A DNA stretch of 64,000 bases from Sphingomonas sp. Leaf242. Its GTDB lineage: Bacteria; Pseudomonadota; Alphaproteobacteria; Sphingomonadales; Sphingomonadaceae. The stretch is taken from contig NZ_LMLW01000009.1 of NCBI RefSeq assembly GCF_001422045.1, positions 124,001 to 188,000 on the forward strand, written 5' to 3'. The position numbers were made by a program, and so were the translations under genes. Numbering within the stretch: the first letter of the stretch is position 1; each line of letters starts with the position of its first letter. Positions 11,070 through 21,754 of this stretch are shown one piece after another. The notes beneath the pieces were generated by a model. It was not told the DNA's origin, ran no database searches, and was given only the letters and a program-made list of their open reading frames with translations.

Positions 11070-12035
11070 TCAACGCTCGACCTTGGGACCAACCCGCTCG
11101 GCGCCGTCCTGCACGCCGCCCTTGCGCGGCGCAGGATCGGCCCGCAGACCCAGCGTGATCAGCAGCGACGACGACACGTAGATCGACGAGTACGTCCCGA
11201 CCACGATACCCAGGATCATCGCCGCGGTGAACCCGCGCAGCACGTGGCCGCCCAGCACCAGCATCGCGACCAGCGCGAGCAGGATCGTCACCGAGGTCAT
11301 CACCGTACGCGGCAGCGTCTCGTTCACCGACAGGTCGATGATCTCGCGCATGTCCATCTTCCGATAGCGGCGCATGTTCTCGCGGATACGGTCGTCGATC
11401 ACGATCTTGTCGTTGATCGAATACGAGATGATCGTCAGCACCGCCGCGACGATGTTGAGGTCGAACTCGAACTGCGTCAGCGCGAAGAAGCCGAGCGTCA
11501 TCAGCAGATCGTGGACGATCGCGACGACGGTCGACACGCCGAACTGCCACTCGAACCGCACCACCGCGAACAGCGCGATGCCGAGGATCGCGAGGCCGAC
11601 CGCGAGCAGACCCTTGCTGATCAGCTCGTCCGAGACCTTGCCCGAGATCGTGTCGTACTTCGAGAAGGTCGCGCCGGGGAACTTCACCGCGAGATCGTCG
11701 GACACCTTCTTGACGAGGCGGTTGGTCGCGCCTTCGTCACCGGCGGGCACGGGCAGGCGGATCGACAGCGTCTTGGGATCGCTGAACGACTGGATCGAGG
11801 CTTCGCCGACGCCGAGCCGGTCGACTTCGGTGCGGACCGCGTCGATCGACGGCGTGGTCGCGAACTTCTCCTCGATCAGGACGCCGCCGACGAAGTCGAC
11901 GCCCATGTTGAGGCCCTTGGTGACGACGAGTCCGATCGCCAGCAACGACAGCAGCAGAGTCAGCCCGAACGCCCATTTGCGGAGCGAGACGAACTTGAGG
12001 TTCGTGTTGTCGGGAACGAGTTTCAGCAGGCGCAT
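11070..12035 (-). CDS. secF: Protein translocase subunit SecF
   Basis: SecF is an inner-membrane RND-type protein that, with SecD, uses the proton motive force to help pull exported proteins out of the SecYEG channel. The 321-residue protein has one N-terminal membrane span (about residues 19-38), a periplasmic domain, and five C-terminal spans with the conserved SINDKIVIDDRIREN and VNETLPRTVMTS motifs. The start ATG at 12035 follows GGGAG with good spacing; an upstream ATG at 12089 lies inside secD. It follows secD by 14 bases. Confidence 0.95.
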   Translation of the reverse strand: MRLLKLVPDNTNLKFVSLRKWAFGLTLLLSLLAIGLVVTKGLNMGVDFVGGVLIEEKFATTPSIDAVRTEVDRLGVGEASIQSFSDPKTLSIRLPVPAGDEGATNRLVKKVSDDLAVKFPGATFSKYDTISGKVSDELISKGLLAVGLAILGIALFAVVRFEWQFGVSTVVAIVHDLLMTLGFFALTQFEFDLNIVAAVLTIISYSINDKIVIDDRIRENMRRYRKMDMREIIDLSVNETLPRTVMTSVTILLALVAMLVLGGHVLRGFTAAMILGIVVGTYSSIYVSSSLLITLGLRADPAPRKGGVQDGAERVGPKVER

Positions 12036-12049
12036 GGTTATCTCCCGCC

Positions 12050-13654
12050 TCAAATATTGATCGTGGTGGGGCGGTTCTTCCGCAGCCACAGCGCGACCAT
12101 CATCCGGGTGAACGTGACGGCGGTGAACACCGACGTGCAGATCCCGATCAGCAGCACGACCGCAAAGCCCTTCACCGGACCCGAGCCGAGCAGCAGCATG
12201 ATCACGCCGGTGATGGCGTGCGTCACGTTGGCCTCGAAGATCGTCCGCGATGCTTCCTTGTAGCCGAGTTCGACCGATTGGATCACGCTACGCCCGCGTC
12301 GCCGCTCTTCGCGAATACGCTCGTTGATCAGCACGTTGGCATCCACCGCGGTCCCGATCGTCAGCACGAACCCGGCGATACCGGGCAGCGTCAGCGTCGC
12401 ATTCAGCATCGCCATGACCGCGACGATCACCAGGATGTTGATGACCACCGCGAGGTTCGCATAGAGCCCGAACCGGCCATAGGTCACGAACATGAACACG
12501 ATCACGAGCAGCGCGGCGACGATCGACGCGAGCACGCCGGCGCGGATCGAATCCTTGCCCAGATCGGGGCTGACGGTGCTCTCTGCGATCGTCTTCAGCG
12601 CCACCGGCAGCTTGCCGGAGCGCAGCGAGATCGCCAGTGAGTTCGCCGATTCGACGGTAAAATTGCCCGAGATCGACGCGCGACCACCAAGGATGGGCTC
12701 GTTGATATTGGGCGCGGAGATCACCGAATTGTCGAGGATGATCGCGAACGGTTTACCCGTGTTCTCGGTCGTGACCTTGGCGAAGCGACGCCCGCCGACC
12801 GCGTCGAACGTGATCGCCACCTGCGGCGCGTTGGTCTGCGGCTCGAACTCCTGGCGCGCATCGGCGAGCTGGTCGCCCGAGATGATCACCGAGCGCTTGA
12901 CCGCGATGAACGGCACGCCGCGCGGATTGCCGGGGTAGGGGAGGATCTGGCTGCCAATCGGCGCGATACCCTTGACCAGATCGGCGGGGTTCGCGGTCTC
13001 GTCGACCAGTTTGAATTCGAGCTTGGCGGTCTTGCCGAGCAGGTCCTTCAGCGCCTGCGGGTTCTTCAGGCCCGGCACCTGGACGACGATCCGGGTCGCG
13101 CCCTGGCGGACGATCGTCGGCTCCTTGGTGCCGAGTTCGTCGATGCGGCGGCGGACGACTTCGGTCGCGTCCTTCATCGCCGTGTCGACTGCCTGGGTCA
13201 GGCCGGCCTCGGTCGGCTTGAGCACGAACCGGCTCGTGTCGACGACATTGATGTCCCATTCGCGCTGGCCGCTCATGCCTGCGCCACCGCCGGTGATCGC
13301 CAGCAGGCGCTCGCGCGCCGCATCGACCTGCGAAGGATCACGCAGCAGGAAGCTCAGCTGGCCGCCCCGCGTCGAGATGTCGCCGATCTCGATCCGCGGA
13401 GTCCCGTTGCGCATCGTCCCCGCGACGCTGTCGCGCATCGCCTCGATCCGCGTCGCGGCGAGGTCGGCGGTATCCGCCTCGAGCAGCAGGTAGCTGCCGC
13501 CGGCGAGATCGAGCCCGAGGTTGATGTGCGGATGCGGGATCCGCCCCCATTGGCTCGTGGTGCTCTCGGGGAGGAAGCTCGGGATCGCCAGCAGGCACAA
13601 TGCCGCCAGCAGCCCGATGATCGATCCGATTTTCCAGCGCGGGAAATCGAGCAT
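12050..13654 (-). CDS. secD: Protein translocase subunit SecD
   Basis: The partner of SecF in the proton-driven Sec accessory complex. The 534 residues comprise a first membrane span (about residues 8-26), a large periplasmic region with the P1 head and base, and a C-terminal six-span RND domain with GTAVDANVLINERIREE (about residues 430-446). Its ATG overlaps the stop codon of yajC by one base (TGATG), so translation is probably coupled. Order and lengths match the usual yajC-secD-secF operon. Confidence 0.96.
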   Translation of the reverse strand: MLDFPRWKIGSIIGLLAALCLLAIPSFLPESTTSQWGRIPHPHINLGLDLAGGSYLLLEADTADLAATRIEAMRDSVAGTMRNGTPRIEIGDISTRGGQLSFLLRDPSQVDAARERLLAITGGGAGMSGQREWDINVVDTSRFVLKPTEAGLTQAVDTAMKDATEVVRRRIDELGTKEPTIVRQGATRIVVQVPGLKNPQALKDLLGKTAKLEFKLVDETANPADLVKGIAPIGSQILPYPGNPRGVPFIAVKRSVIISGDQLADARQEFEPQTNAPQVAITFDAVGGRRFAKVTTENTGKPFAIILDNSVISAPNINEPILGGRASISGNFTVESANSLAISLRSGKLPVALKTIAESTVSPDLGKDSIRAGVLASIVAALLVIVFMFVTYGRFGLYANLAVVINILVIVAVMAMLNATLTLPGIAGFVLTIGTAVDANVLINERIREERRRGRSVIQSVELGYKEASRTIFEANVTHAITGVIMLLLGSGPVKGFAVVLLIGICTSVFTAVTFTRMMVALWLRKNRPTTINI

Positions 13655-13995
13655 CAGTCGTTCGCCGGCTTCGTGTTCGGGCTGGTGATGTCGGTCAGCG
13701 TCGCCTTGACGACGCGGACGCGGACATTCGGCGCGATCTCGACCTCGACGACGTTATCCTCGACCTTGGTCACCTTGCCGAGGATCCCGCCCGAGGTCAC
13801 GACGCTGTCGTTCTTCTTCACCGCGGCGACCGACGCCTGCAACGCCTTCATGCGCTTTTGCTGCGGGCGGATCATCAGGAAATAGAACACGACGAACACG
13901 AGGAAGAGCGGCGCGAGGCTCAGGAACGAGGCGATCCCGCCCCCCGCCGTCGTGGCGCCGTCTGCGGCCTGGGCATAAGCTGGTGAGATGAACAT
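13654..13995 (-). CDS. yajC: Preprotein translocase subunit YajC
   Basis: A small inner-membrane protein of the SecDF-YajC complex, 113 residues. One hydrophobic span (about residues 22-42, ending in YFLMIRPQQKRMK) is followed by a conserved cytoplasmic domain with VTSGGILGKVTKVEDN. The start at 13995 gives the usual short N-terminus; the longer upstream frame is GC-rich and unlike the family. It is the first gene of the operon and ends in a one-base overlap with secD. Confidence 0.95.
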   Translation of the reverse strand: MFISPAYAQAADGATTAGGGIASFLSLAPLFLVFVVFYFLMIRPQQKRMKALQASVAAVKKNDSVVTSGGILGKVTKVEDNVVEVEIAPNVRVRVVKATLTDITSPNTKPAND

Positions 13996-14250
13996 GAAGG
14001 TCCGTATCTGGCTGGGCCGTGGAAGGCGCAAGGTTGGGTCGGGCCGGACGTCGCGCGTCGCGCCCGCATTGGTCCGCCCGCTATCATCGCTTGGAACCTC
14101 GCGCAACAGATCGCCACAGGATGAGACGTGGGCGTCATGCGACCGGGCGCATCCGACATGGCTGCGAACATCGCTGCGGTGTTCGGGCTTGCATCAGGCG
14201 CGGACCCCGCGTAGTGCGCCCCCCTCGGGTCGCCTTGCGGCCCGTTCGGT

Positions 14251-14327
14251 CGGAGCGTAGCGCAGCCTGGTAGCGCACCACACTGGGGGTGTGGGGGTCG
14301 CAGGTTCGAATCCTGTCGCTCCGACCA
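14251..14327 (+). tRNA. tRNA-Pro, anticodon GGG
   Basis: A 77-base cloverleaf. The acceptor arms CGGAGCG and CGCTCCG pair perfectly and the encoded end is ACCA. The D arm is GCGCAGCCTGGTAGCGC. The anticodon stem CCACA/TGTGG holds loop CTGGGGG with anticodon GGG. The T arm is GTCGCAGGTTCGAATCCTG. The first base C and the GGG anticodon fit proline. Confidence 0.97.
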
Positions 14328-14387
14328 TTTTCTTACAGCGATGATATGCGGTGACGATCAGTCGTCCTGCCGTTCTGGGCAAACCTT

Positions 14388-14474
14388 GCTGTTCCCTCGC
14401 GAACGCGGGGGCCCAGGACCACGAACGCTGCCGCCCGTAAACCTGGACTCCCGCCTTCGCGGGAGAACGGCAGC
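14388..14474. repeat. Palindromic repeat, family A, extended copy
   Basis: GCTGTTCCCTCGCGAACGCG at the left pairs imperfectly with a right arm ending CGGGAGAACGGCAGC. The spacer is longer than in other family A copies. It lies just before a perfect family E inverted repeat. Confidence 0.75.
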
Positions 14475-14488
14475 CGCAAAACATACTC

Positions 14489-14583
14489 CGTCATGCCGGG
14501 CTCGTTCCGGCATCCACCGTGCCGCGTATCAGCGGCCTGAGGTTTTGCGGAACCGTGGATGCCGGAACGAGCCCGGCATGACG
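14489..14583. repeat. Perfect 29-base inverted repeat, family E
   Basis: The arms at 14489-14517 and 14555-14583 are perfect reverse complements (left arm begins CGTCATGCCGGGCTCGTTCC) around a 37-base spacer. The element ends 10 bases from the maeB stop codon and probably forms a strong hairpin in the maeB transcript, possibly acting as terminator or 3' stabiliser. Confidence 0.92.
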
Positions 14584-14593
14584 GGGGGCAAGC

Positions 14594-16876
<2,283 letters not shown>

Positions 16877-17054
16877 GGTCTTCCTAACCTGTCGGCCGCG
16901 GCGGCGACCGGGTTGAGCGCGCAGACAGAGCCCGCGGCGAATGTTCAAGGGAGCGCATAGCCGCAGGGGCACCGATCCGCCAACCCCGCGCGGACGTAGC
17001 GTCGGTTTGGGTGGGCGGGGGCGACCGCGACCCGCCTGCCATCCAGCAACGGCA

Positions 17055-17155
17055 CCACCCCGGCGAAGGCCGGGGCCCAATTGGAACGTCGGACATAACG
17101 AAGCGCCGTCCTCCGTCATCGCCGTCCCCCAATTGGACCGCGGCCTCCGCCGGGG
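17055..17155. repeat. Paired inverted repeat, family B (copy 4)
   Basis: The left arm CCACCCCGGCGAAGGCCGGG-CCCAATTGG is intact. The right arm carries changes (CCAATTGGACCGCGGCCTCC). The spacer contains ACATAACGAAGCGCC, similar to the spacer of copy 1. Confidence 0.85.
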
Positions 17156-17183
17156 ATTTGCAGAGGATGAAAAGCGCTTCTCG

Positions 17184-17291
17184 CCCCCCTCCCTGGAAGG
17201 GAGGGGCAGGGGGTGGGTCGGCTTCCGCATACGAACACACCAGACCCAAGCAGGCTGACCCACCCCCAACCCCTCCCTTCCAGGGAGGGGG
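17184..17291. repeat. Long inverted repeat, family F (17184)
   Basis: The left arm CCCCCCTCCCTGGAAGGGAG continues into GGGGGTGGGTC, and the right arm GACCCACCCCC continues into CCTCCCTTCCAGGGAGGGGG. Each arm also holds its own short hairpin, so cruciform or REP-pair folding is possible. Confidence 0.85.
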
Positions 17292-17405
17292 CAGGTTGCG
17301 CCTCAGCGACCACGGTGAGCGCGCAGCGGGAGAGGCGACCAATTCCCCCTGTCCTACAGCGAACCAATATGGTTCGCTCGCCGCCAGCAAACCGGGGAGC
17401 CAACC

Positions 17406-17942
17406 ATGACCATCGAGATTCTAATCGACGCCGTCATCGACCGCGAGGGCGACTACACCAACCACCCGGCAGACCGAGGCGGGCCCACCCGCTACGGCAT
17501 CACCCAAGCCGTAGCCCGCACCAACGGCTACCCCGGAGACATGCGCAATTTCCCCCGCGACCAGGCGGAAACCATCTACCGCCGCCTCTACTGGACCCGC
17601 CCAGCCTTCGACCAGATCGCCGAGCGAGCCCCCAAAATCGCCGAAGAACTCTTCGACACCGGCGTCAACATGGGCCCCGCAGTCGCCGCCACCTTCCTCC
17701 AACGCGCGCTCAACGCGCTCAACCGAGGCGCCACCGACTATTCCGACATGACTCTCGACGGCCGCATCGGCCCCGCGACCCTGACCGCGCTCGAAGCCTT
17801 CCTCGCCCGCCGCAAACCCGGCGGCGAAACCGTGCTGCTGAAAGCGATCGAAGCGCTCCAGGGCGAACGCTACGTCGCGCTCGCCGAGACCCGCCCCGCC
17901 AACGAAGCCTTCCTCTACGGCTGGCTCGCCAACCGCACCTGA
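17406..17942 (+). CDS. GH108 endolysin (GTA-type lysis gene)
   Basis: A 178-residue muramidase of glycoside hydrolase family 108 that cuts peptidoglycan. The N-terminal catalytic motif REGDYTNHPADRGGPTRYGI carries the proposed catalytic Glu14. A C-terminal peptidoglycan-binding-3-type domain begins around residue 95 (DGRIGPATLTALEA). GTG or GGGGAG-type ribosome-binding sequence precedes the ATG. The next gene is a holin of the GTA 3-TM type. In Rhodobacter capsulatus a GH108 endolysin plus such a holin form the lysis unit of the gene transfer agent, encoded away from the GTA head-tail cluster; the same role is inferred here. Confidence 0.85.
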   Translation: MTIEILIDAVIDREGDYTNHPADRGGPTRYGITQAVARTNGYPGDMRNFPRDQAETIYRRLYWTRPAFDQIAERAPKIAEELFDTGVNMGPAVAATFLQRALNALNRGATDYSDMTLDGRIGPATLTALEAFLARRKPGGETVLLKAIEALQGERYVALAETRPANEAFLYGWLANRT

Positions 17943-18007
17943 GACGCCCCGACGAAACGCTCCCAGCGTCTGCACTTCCTATACTTCACTTTTGCCGGAG
18001 GCAGCCA

Positions 18008-18265
18008 ATGACCCCGCAACCCCTTGATCCCGCACCAGATCCCTGGATCACCCGTGCCCGCCCGACGTTCCTCTACGTGATGTACACATTGCTCCTCGGC
18101 GCGATCCCCGCCGGCCTGATCGCCGCCGTCCGCCCGCAAACGGCGCAGGCAATCGCGGCAGGGATGGCGGCGTATCTCAACGCCATCCCCGAACCCCTCT
18201 ACGCGCTCTTCGGCACCGGCTATCTCGGTTACACGGTGGCCCGGGAATGGGGGAAGGGGCGGTAA
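18008..18265 (+). CDS. GTA-type 3-TM holin
   Basis: An 85-residue membrane protein resembling the GTA_holin_3TM family. RARPTFLYVMYTLLLGAIPAG begins the first membrane span (about residues 16-40), and the conserved end AIPEPLYALFGTGYLGYTVAR (about 59-79) is present. Holins form lesions that let an endolysin reach the wall. The ATG at 18008 follows GGAGG by 7 bases and lies 65 bases after the endolysin stop, so the two form a lysis cassette. The protein is short for the family, but the core block is intact. Confidence 0.82.
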   Translation: MTPQPLDPAPDPWITRARPTFLYVMYTLLLGAIPAGLIAAVRPQTAQAIAAGMAAYLNAIPEPLYALFGTGYLGYTVAREWGKGR

Positions 18266-18281
18266 CCACCCAAGCCTCCTT

Positions 18282-18377
18282 CGTCATTCCCGCGGAGGCG
18301 GGAACCCATACTGGCTGACTTCAGTGATGAACGGGTGAGGTCCGAGGGTCTGGATCCCCGCCCGCGCGGGGATGACG
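18282..18377. repeat. Paired inverted repeat, family C (copy 2)
   Basis: CGTCATTCCCGCGGAGGCGG pairs with a right arm ending CCGCGCGGGGATGACG. The spacer includes ACTTCAGTGATGAACGGG. It lies between the lysis cassette and hslV and may isolate them transcriptionally. Confidence 0.88.
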
Positions 18378-18447
18378 GATGATGGGAGAGGGGGATGGGA
18401 GGAGGGCAGGGCGTTGCACCCCCAAAACCAAACCCTACATCGCTGCC

Positions 18448-19011
18448 ATGAGCAACGACCCCCACGCCATGCCGACATGGCACGGCACCACGATCCTCTC
18501 GGTCCGCCGCGGCGGCAAGGTCGTCGTGATCGGCGACGGCCAGGTCTCGATGGGCCAGACCGTCATGAAACCCAACGCGCGCAAAGTCCGCCGCCTAGGT
18601 GACGGCAGCGTCATCGGCGGGTTCGCCGGCGCCACCGCCGACGCCTTCACGCTGTTCGAACGCCTCGAACGCAAGCTCGAAGCGCACCAGGGCCAACTCC
18701 TCCGCGCCGCGGTCGAGCTCGCCAAGGACTGGCGCACCGACAAGTTCCTCCGCAACCTCGAAGCGATGATGATCGTCGCCGACAAGGACGTGACGCTGAT
18801 CCTCACTGGTAACGGCGATGTCCTCGAACCCGAAAACGGCGTCGCCGCGATCGGCTCCGGCGGCAACTACGCCTTGGCTGCTGCCCGAGCGCTGGTCGAA
18901 TACGAGACCGACGCCGAAGTCCTCTGCCGCAAGGCAATGGGCATAGCGTCCGAACTCTGCGTCTACACCAACGACCGCCTCACGGTCGAAACGATGGACT
19001 CGACTACCTAA
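18448..19011 (+). CDS. hslV: ATP-dependent protease peptidase subunit HslV
   Basis: The proteolytic subunit of the HslVU (ClpYQ) complex, an N-terminal-nucleophile hydrolase. The 187 residues start at the ATG at 18448. A 13-residue leader ends in HG and precedes [20 protein letters not shown], so the catalytic threonine is predicted at residue 14 after processing. In E. coli only the initiator methionine precedes it. hslU follows after a 119-base gap that contains an inverted repeat. Confidence 0.95.
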   Translation: MSNDPHAMPTWHGTTILSVRRGGKVVVIGDGQVSMGQTVMKPNARKVRRLGDGSVIGGFAGATADAFTLFERLERKLEAHQGQLLRAAVELAKDWRTDKFLRNLEAMMIVADKDVTLILTGNGDVLEPENGVAAIGSGGNYALAAARALVEYETDAEVLCRKAMGIASELCVYTNDRLTVETMDSTT

Positions 19012-19121
19012 TTCCCCTTCCGCTTGCGGGAGGGGTTAGGGGAGGGGCTGAAATACACCCCACCCACGCCTTTCGCTGCGGCCACGCCCTCCCCCGACCC
19101 CTCCCGAGCGGGAGGGGAGAA
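19012..19121. repeat. Inverted repeat, family F, between hslV and hslU
   Basis: TTCCCCTTCCGCTTGCGGGA through GGGGAGGGG pairs with CCCTCCCCCGACCCCTCCCG through GGAGGGGAGAA. The right arm ends within 10 bases of the hslU start and its GGAGGGGAGAAGG may itself serve as the ribosome-binding site of hslU. Confidence 0.85.
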
Positions 19122-19130
19122 GGTAACAAA

Positions 19131-20426
19131 ATGAACGACCAGCTCACCCCCAAGGCAATCGTCGCCGCGCTCGACGCCCACATCATTGGCCAGGCCGCCG
19201 CGAAACGCGCGGTCGCCGTCGCGATGCGCAACCGCTGGCGCCGCCAGCAGCTCAGCGAAGACCTCCGCGATGAGGTCACGCCCAAGAACATCCTGATGAT
19301 CGGACCGACCGGCTGCGGCAAGACCGAGATCAGCCGCCGCCTCGCCAAGCTCGCCGACGCGCCGTTCGTGAAGGTCGAGGCGACCAAGTTCACCGAGGTC
19401 GGCTATGTCGGCCGCGACGTCGAGCAGATCGCCCGCGACCTCGTCGAGGAAGCCATCCGCCTCGAAAAGGAACGTCGCCGCATAGCCGTCAAGGACAAGG
19501 CCGAAGAGGCGGCGATGGGACGTTTGCTCGACGCATTGGTCGGCAAGGATTCGAGCACCGCGACGCGCGAAAGCTTCAAGCAGCGCTTCCTCGACGGTCA
19601 TCTGAACTCCGCCGAAGTCGAGATCGAGGTCGAGCAGGCGCCGACCACGCCGTTCGAAATCCCCGGCGGCGCGCCGCAGATGATCAATCTCGGCGAGATG
19701 ATGAAGTCGTTCGGCGGCGGCCAGCAGCTGAAGCGCCGGAAGCTCACCGTCCACGCGGCGTGGGACAAGCTCGTCGAGGAAGAGGCCGACAAGCGCCTCG
19801 ACCAGGACGAGGTCAGCCGCGCGGCCTTGGCCGACGCCGAAGCCAACGGCATCGTCTTTCTCGACGAGATCGACAAGATCGCGGTTTCGGACGGTCGCGG
19901 CGGCTCGATCAGCCGCGAAGGCGTCCAGCGCGACCTGTTGCCGTTGATCGAAGGTACCACCGTCGCGACCAAGTACGGCCCGATGAAGACCGACCACATC
20001 CTCTTCATCGCCAGCGGTGCATTTCACGTCGCCAAGCCAAGCGACCTGCTCCCCGAACTCCAGGGCCGTCTGCCGATCCGCGTCGAATTGAAAGGCCTCA
20101 CCGAAGCCGATTTCGTCGCGATCCTGTCGGATACCAAGGCGTCGCTGCCGCTGCAATACAAGGCACTGATCGCCACCGAAGGCGTCGGCATCGAGTTCAC
20201 CGAAGACGGCATCGCTGCGATCGCGCGCATCGCCGCGGAGGTGAACTCGGAGATCGAAAACATCGGCGCGCGGCGTCTGCAGACGGTGATGGAAAAGCTG
20301 CTGGAGGAGGTGAGCTACAACGCCGAAGACCGTGGCGGCTCGAACCTCGTCATCGACGGCGCCTACGTCGACAGCCAGCTCAAGGAAATCGCCCGGAACA
20401 CCGACCTGAGCCGGTTCGTGCTGTAA
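19131..20426 (+). CDS. hslU: ATP-dependent protease ATPase subunit HslU
   Basis: An AAA+ unfoldase that feeds substrates to HslV. The 431 residues carry Walker A GPTGCGKT (residues 58-65), the pore motif [10 protein letters not shown] (about 86-95), the inserted I domain (about residues 110-230), Walker B FLDEID (about 244-249), the arginine-finger region and the conserved C-terminal end LSRFVL that inserts into HslV. Length and order are canonical for hslVU. Confidence 0.97.
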   Translation: MNDQLTPKAIVAALDAHIIGQAAAKRAVAVAMRNRWRRQQLSEDLRDEVTPKNILMIGPTGCGKTEISRRLAKLADAPFVKVEATKFTEVGYVGRDVEQIARDLVEEAIRLEKERRRIAVKDKAEEAAMGRLLDALVGKDSSTATRESFKQRFLDGHLNSAEVEIEVEQAPTTPFEIPGGAPQMINLGEMMKSFGGGQQLKRRKLTVHAAWDKLVEEEADKRLDQDEVSRAALADAEANGIVFLDEIDKIAVSDGRGGSISREGVQRDLLPLIEGTTVATKYGPMKTDHILFIASGAFHVAKPSDLLPELQGRLPIRVELKGLTEADFVAILSDTKASLPLQYKALIATEGVGIEFTEDGIAAIARIAAEVNSEIENIGARRLQTVMEKLLEEVSYNAEDRGGSNLVIDGAYVDSQLKEIARNTDLSRFVL

Positions 20427-20438
20427 GTGGTAGGCCTA

Positions 20439-20520
20439 CCGTTTTCCTGCAAACGCAGGAATCCAGGGTAACATGGCGAAACGCTCGCAACCCTGGGTTC
20501 CTGCGTTCGCAGGAAAACGG
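20439..20520. repeat. Inverted repeat, family D
   Basis: CCGTTTTCCTGCAAACGCAG pairs with CTGCGTTCGCAGGAAAACGG, with inner CCAGGG/CCCTGG arms, around a spacer of about 22 bases. It lies between hslU and the nitroreductase gene and ends 19 bases before the latter's start. Confidence 0.88.
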
Positions 20521-20539
20521 AAATGCGCAGGAGAACACC

Positions 20540-21205
20540 ATGGACGTGACCGAAGCCATAGCCGCTCGCCGCTCCGTCCGAGGCTTCCTCGACACCCCCG
20601 TCGATCCCGCACTCCTCCGCGACCTCGCGATAAAAGCGTCCCGAGCCGCAACCGGCGGCAACCTCCAACCGTGGCACATCGCCATCGTCCAGGGCGGCGC
20701 CATGACCCGGCTGAAGGCCATAATGGCCGAAAAACTCGCGACCGGCGCCACCGAAACCCCAGCCTACGACGTCTACCCGCGCGACCTCGCCGCCCCCTAC
20801 CGAGACCGCCGCTACGCCGTCGGCGAGGCGATGTACGCCCACCTCGGCATCCCCCGCGACGACAAGCCAGCGCGGGAGAAATGGTTCGCCCGAAACTTCG
20901 AATTCTTCGGCGCCCCCGCCGCCTATTTCTGCACCGTCGACAAGCGCATGGGCCCGCCTCAATGGTCGGACCTCGGCATGTACCTGCAAAACCTGATGCT
21001 GCTCGCGGTAGACGCCGGCCTCGCCACCTGCCCGCAGGAATGCTGGGCGATGTATCCGGAAACGGTCGGGCGCTTCTTGGATTTGCCCGAAGACCGCATG
21101 CTCTTTTGCGGTATGGCGATCGGCTACGAGAACAAAAGCGCGCCTGCCAATGCGTTGCGCACGGAGCGCGCGAACGAAGCGGAATGGCTGACAACGATCC
21201 GCTAA
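20540..21205 (+). CDS. Nitroreductase-family flavoprotein
   Basis: A 221-residue FMN-dependent nitroreductase-family protein. It has the N-terminal FMN-phosphate motif ARRSVRGF (about residues 8-15), SRAATGGNLQPWH (about 35-47) and the C-terminal CGMAIGY segment. Such enzymes reduce nitroaromatics, quinones or enals with NAD(P)H; the natural substrate is not shown by the sequence. The start follows AGGAGAA. It stands downstream of hslVU across a repeat. Confidence 0.88.
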   Translation: MDVTEAIAARRSVRGFLDTPVDPALLRDLAIKASRAATGGNLQPWHIAIVQGGAMTRLKAIMAEKLATGATETPAYDVYPRDLAAPYRDRRYAVGEAMYAHLGIPRDDKPAREKWFARNFEFFGAPAAYFCTVDKRMGPPQWSDLGMYLQNLMLLAVDAGLATCPQECWAMYPETVGRFLDLPEDRMLFCGMAIGYENKSAPANALRTERANEAEWLTTIR

Positions 21206-21230
21206 TTTAGGGTATCGAGGCTAACCAAAA

Positions 21231-21336
21231 CACCACTCCGGCGAAGGCCGGGACCCAATTGGGGACGATGGTAACGGAGCGAGGCGCCTCGCCATGTCAG
21301 CCTTACCAATTGGGCCCCGGCCTCCGCCGGGGTGGT
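21231..21336. repeat. Paired inverted repeat, family B (copy 5)
   Basis: CACTCCGGCGAAGGCCGGGA with CCCAATTGG, a spacer containing GTAACGGAGCGAGGCGCC, and the complementary arm CCAATTGGGCCCCGGCCTCC. The spacer closely resembles that of copy 1 at 3328. Confidence 0.9.
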
Positions 21337-21370
21337 GGTCCACGCGCTCGGGGTCTTCGGTCGCAACGCC

Positions 21371-21425
21371 TTTCCACCCGCGAAGGCGAGTGCCCAGACT
21401 GGGTCCCCGCCTTCGCGGGGAAACA
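21371..21425. repeat. Palindromic repeat, family A (21371)
   Basis: TTTCCACCCGCGAAGGCGAG pairs with CCCCGCCTTCGCGGGGAAA around CCCAGACTGGG. It sits directly after a family B copy, as at 9055/9166 and 43326/43468. Confidence 0.85.
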
Positions 21426-21430
21426 AGTTT

Positions 21431-21697
21431 CTAGAGGACCACCGTCACCGGCTTGGCGCCCTTGATCCCGGCGAGGATCATGGCCTCCCAGACCGCCGGA
21501 TCGCCCGCCGCGGCCATCGCCTTGTCAGGCTCGCGCAGCGTCTTCAGCACCGCCAGCGCATCAGGCAGATAGTCCGCCCATGCATCGTCGATCAGCCGCG
21601 ACGCCGACTCGGCATCGCCGCCGGCGTTCGCGCTGATCCGCTGTCCCGCCAGCACGCGTGCGACGCGTTCGGCGACAGGTGTAGTGGAAACGTCCAT
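21431..21697 (-). CDS. Conserved small protein of unknown function
   Basis: An 88-residue soluble alpha-helical protein (ARVLAGQRISANAGGDAESA and following). I do not recognise a named family. The ATG at 21697 is preferred over the one at 21703 because GAGGAG lies 7 bases before it and only one base before the other. It is downstream of rhlE on the same strand (57-base gap) and could be co-transcribed with it. Codon use matches the chromosomal backbone. Confidence 0.65.
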   Translation of the reverse strand: MDVSTTPVAERVARVLAGQRISANAGGDAESASRLIDDAWADYLPDALAVLKTLREPDKAMAAAGDPAVWEAMILAGIKGAKPVTVVL

Positions 21698-21754
21698 GAG
21701 CATTCTCCTCGCGGGACCGGTCTACACCAAACCCGCGAGGCGAACGAATGCTCC

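Larger units (their letters stand above)
16877..17405. other. Repeat-filled region between maeB and the lysis pair
   Basis: A 529-base divergent gap containing a family B paired repeat (17055-17155) and a long family F inverted repeat (17184-17291). The promoters of both flanking genes must lie here. No supported gene was seen. Confidence 0.8.

Noticed and set aside
14251..14327. tRNA-Pro as the prophage attachment site.
   Set aside because: The prophage boundary is 31 kb away in cobB and no phage genes flank the tRNA.
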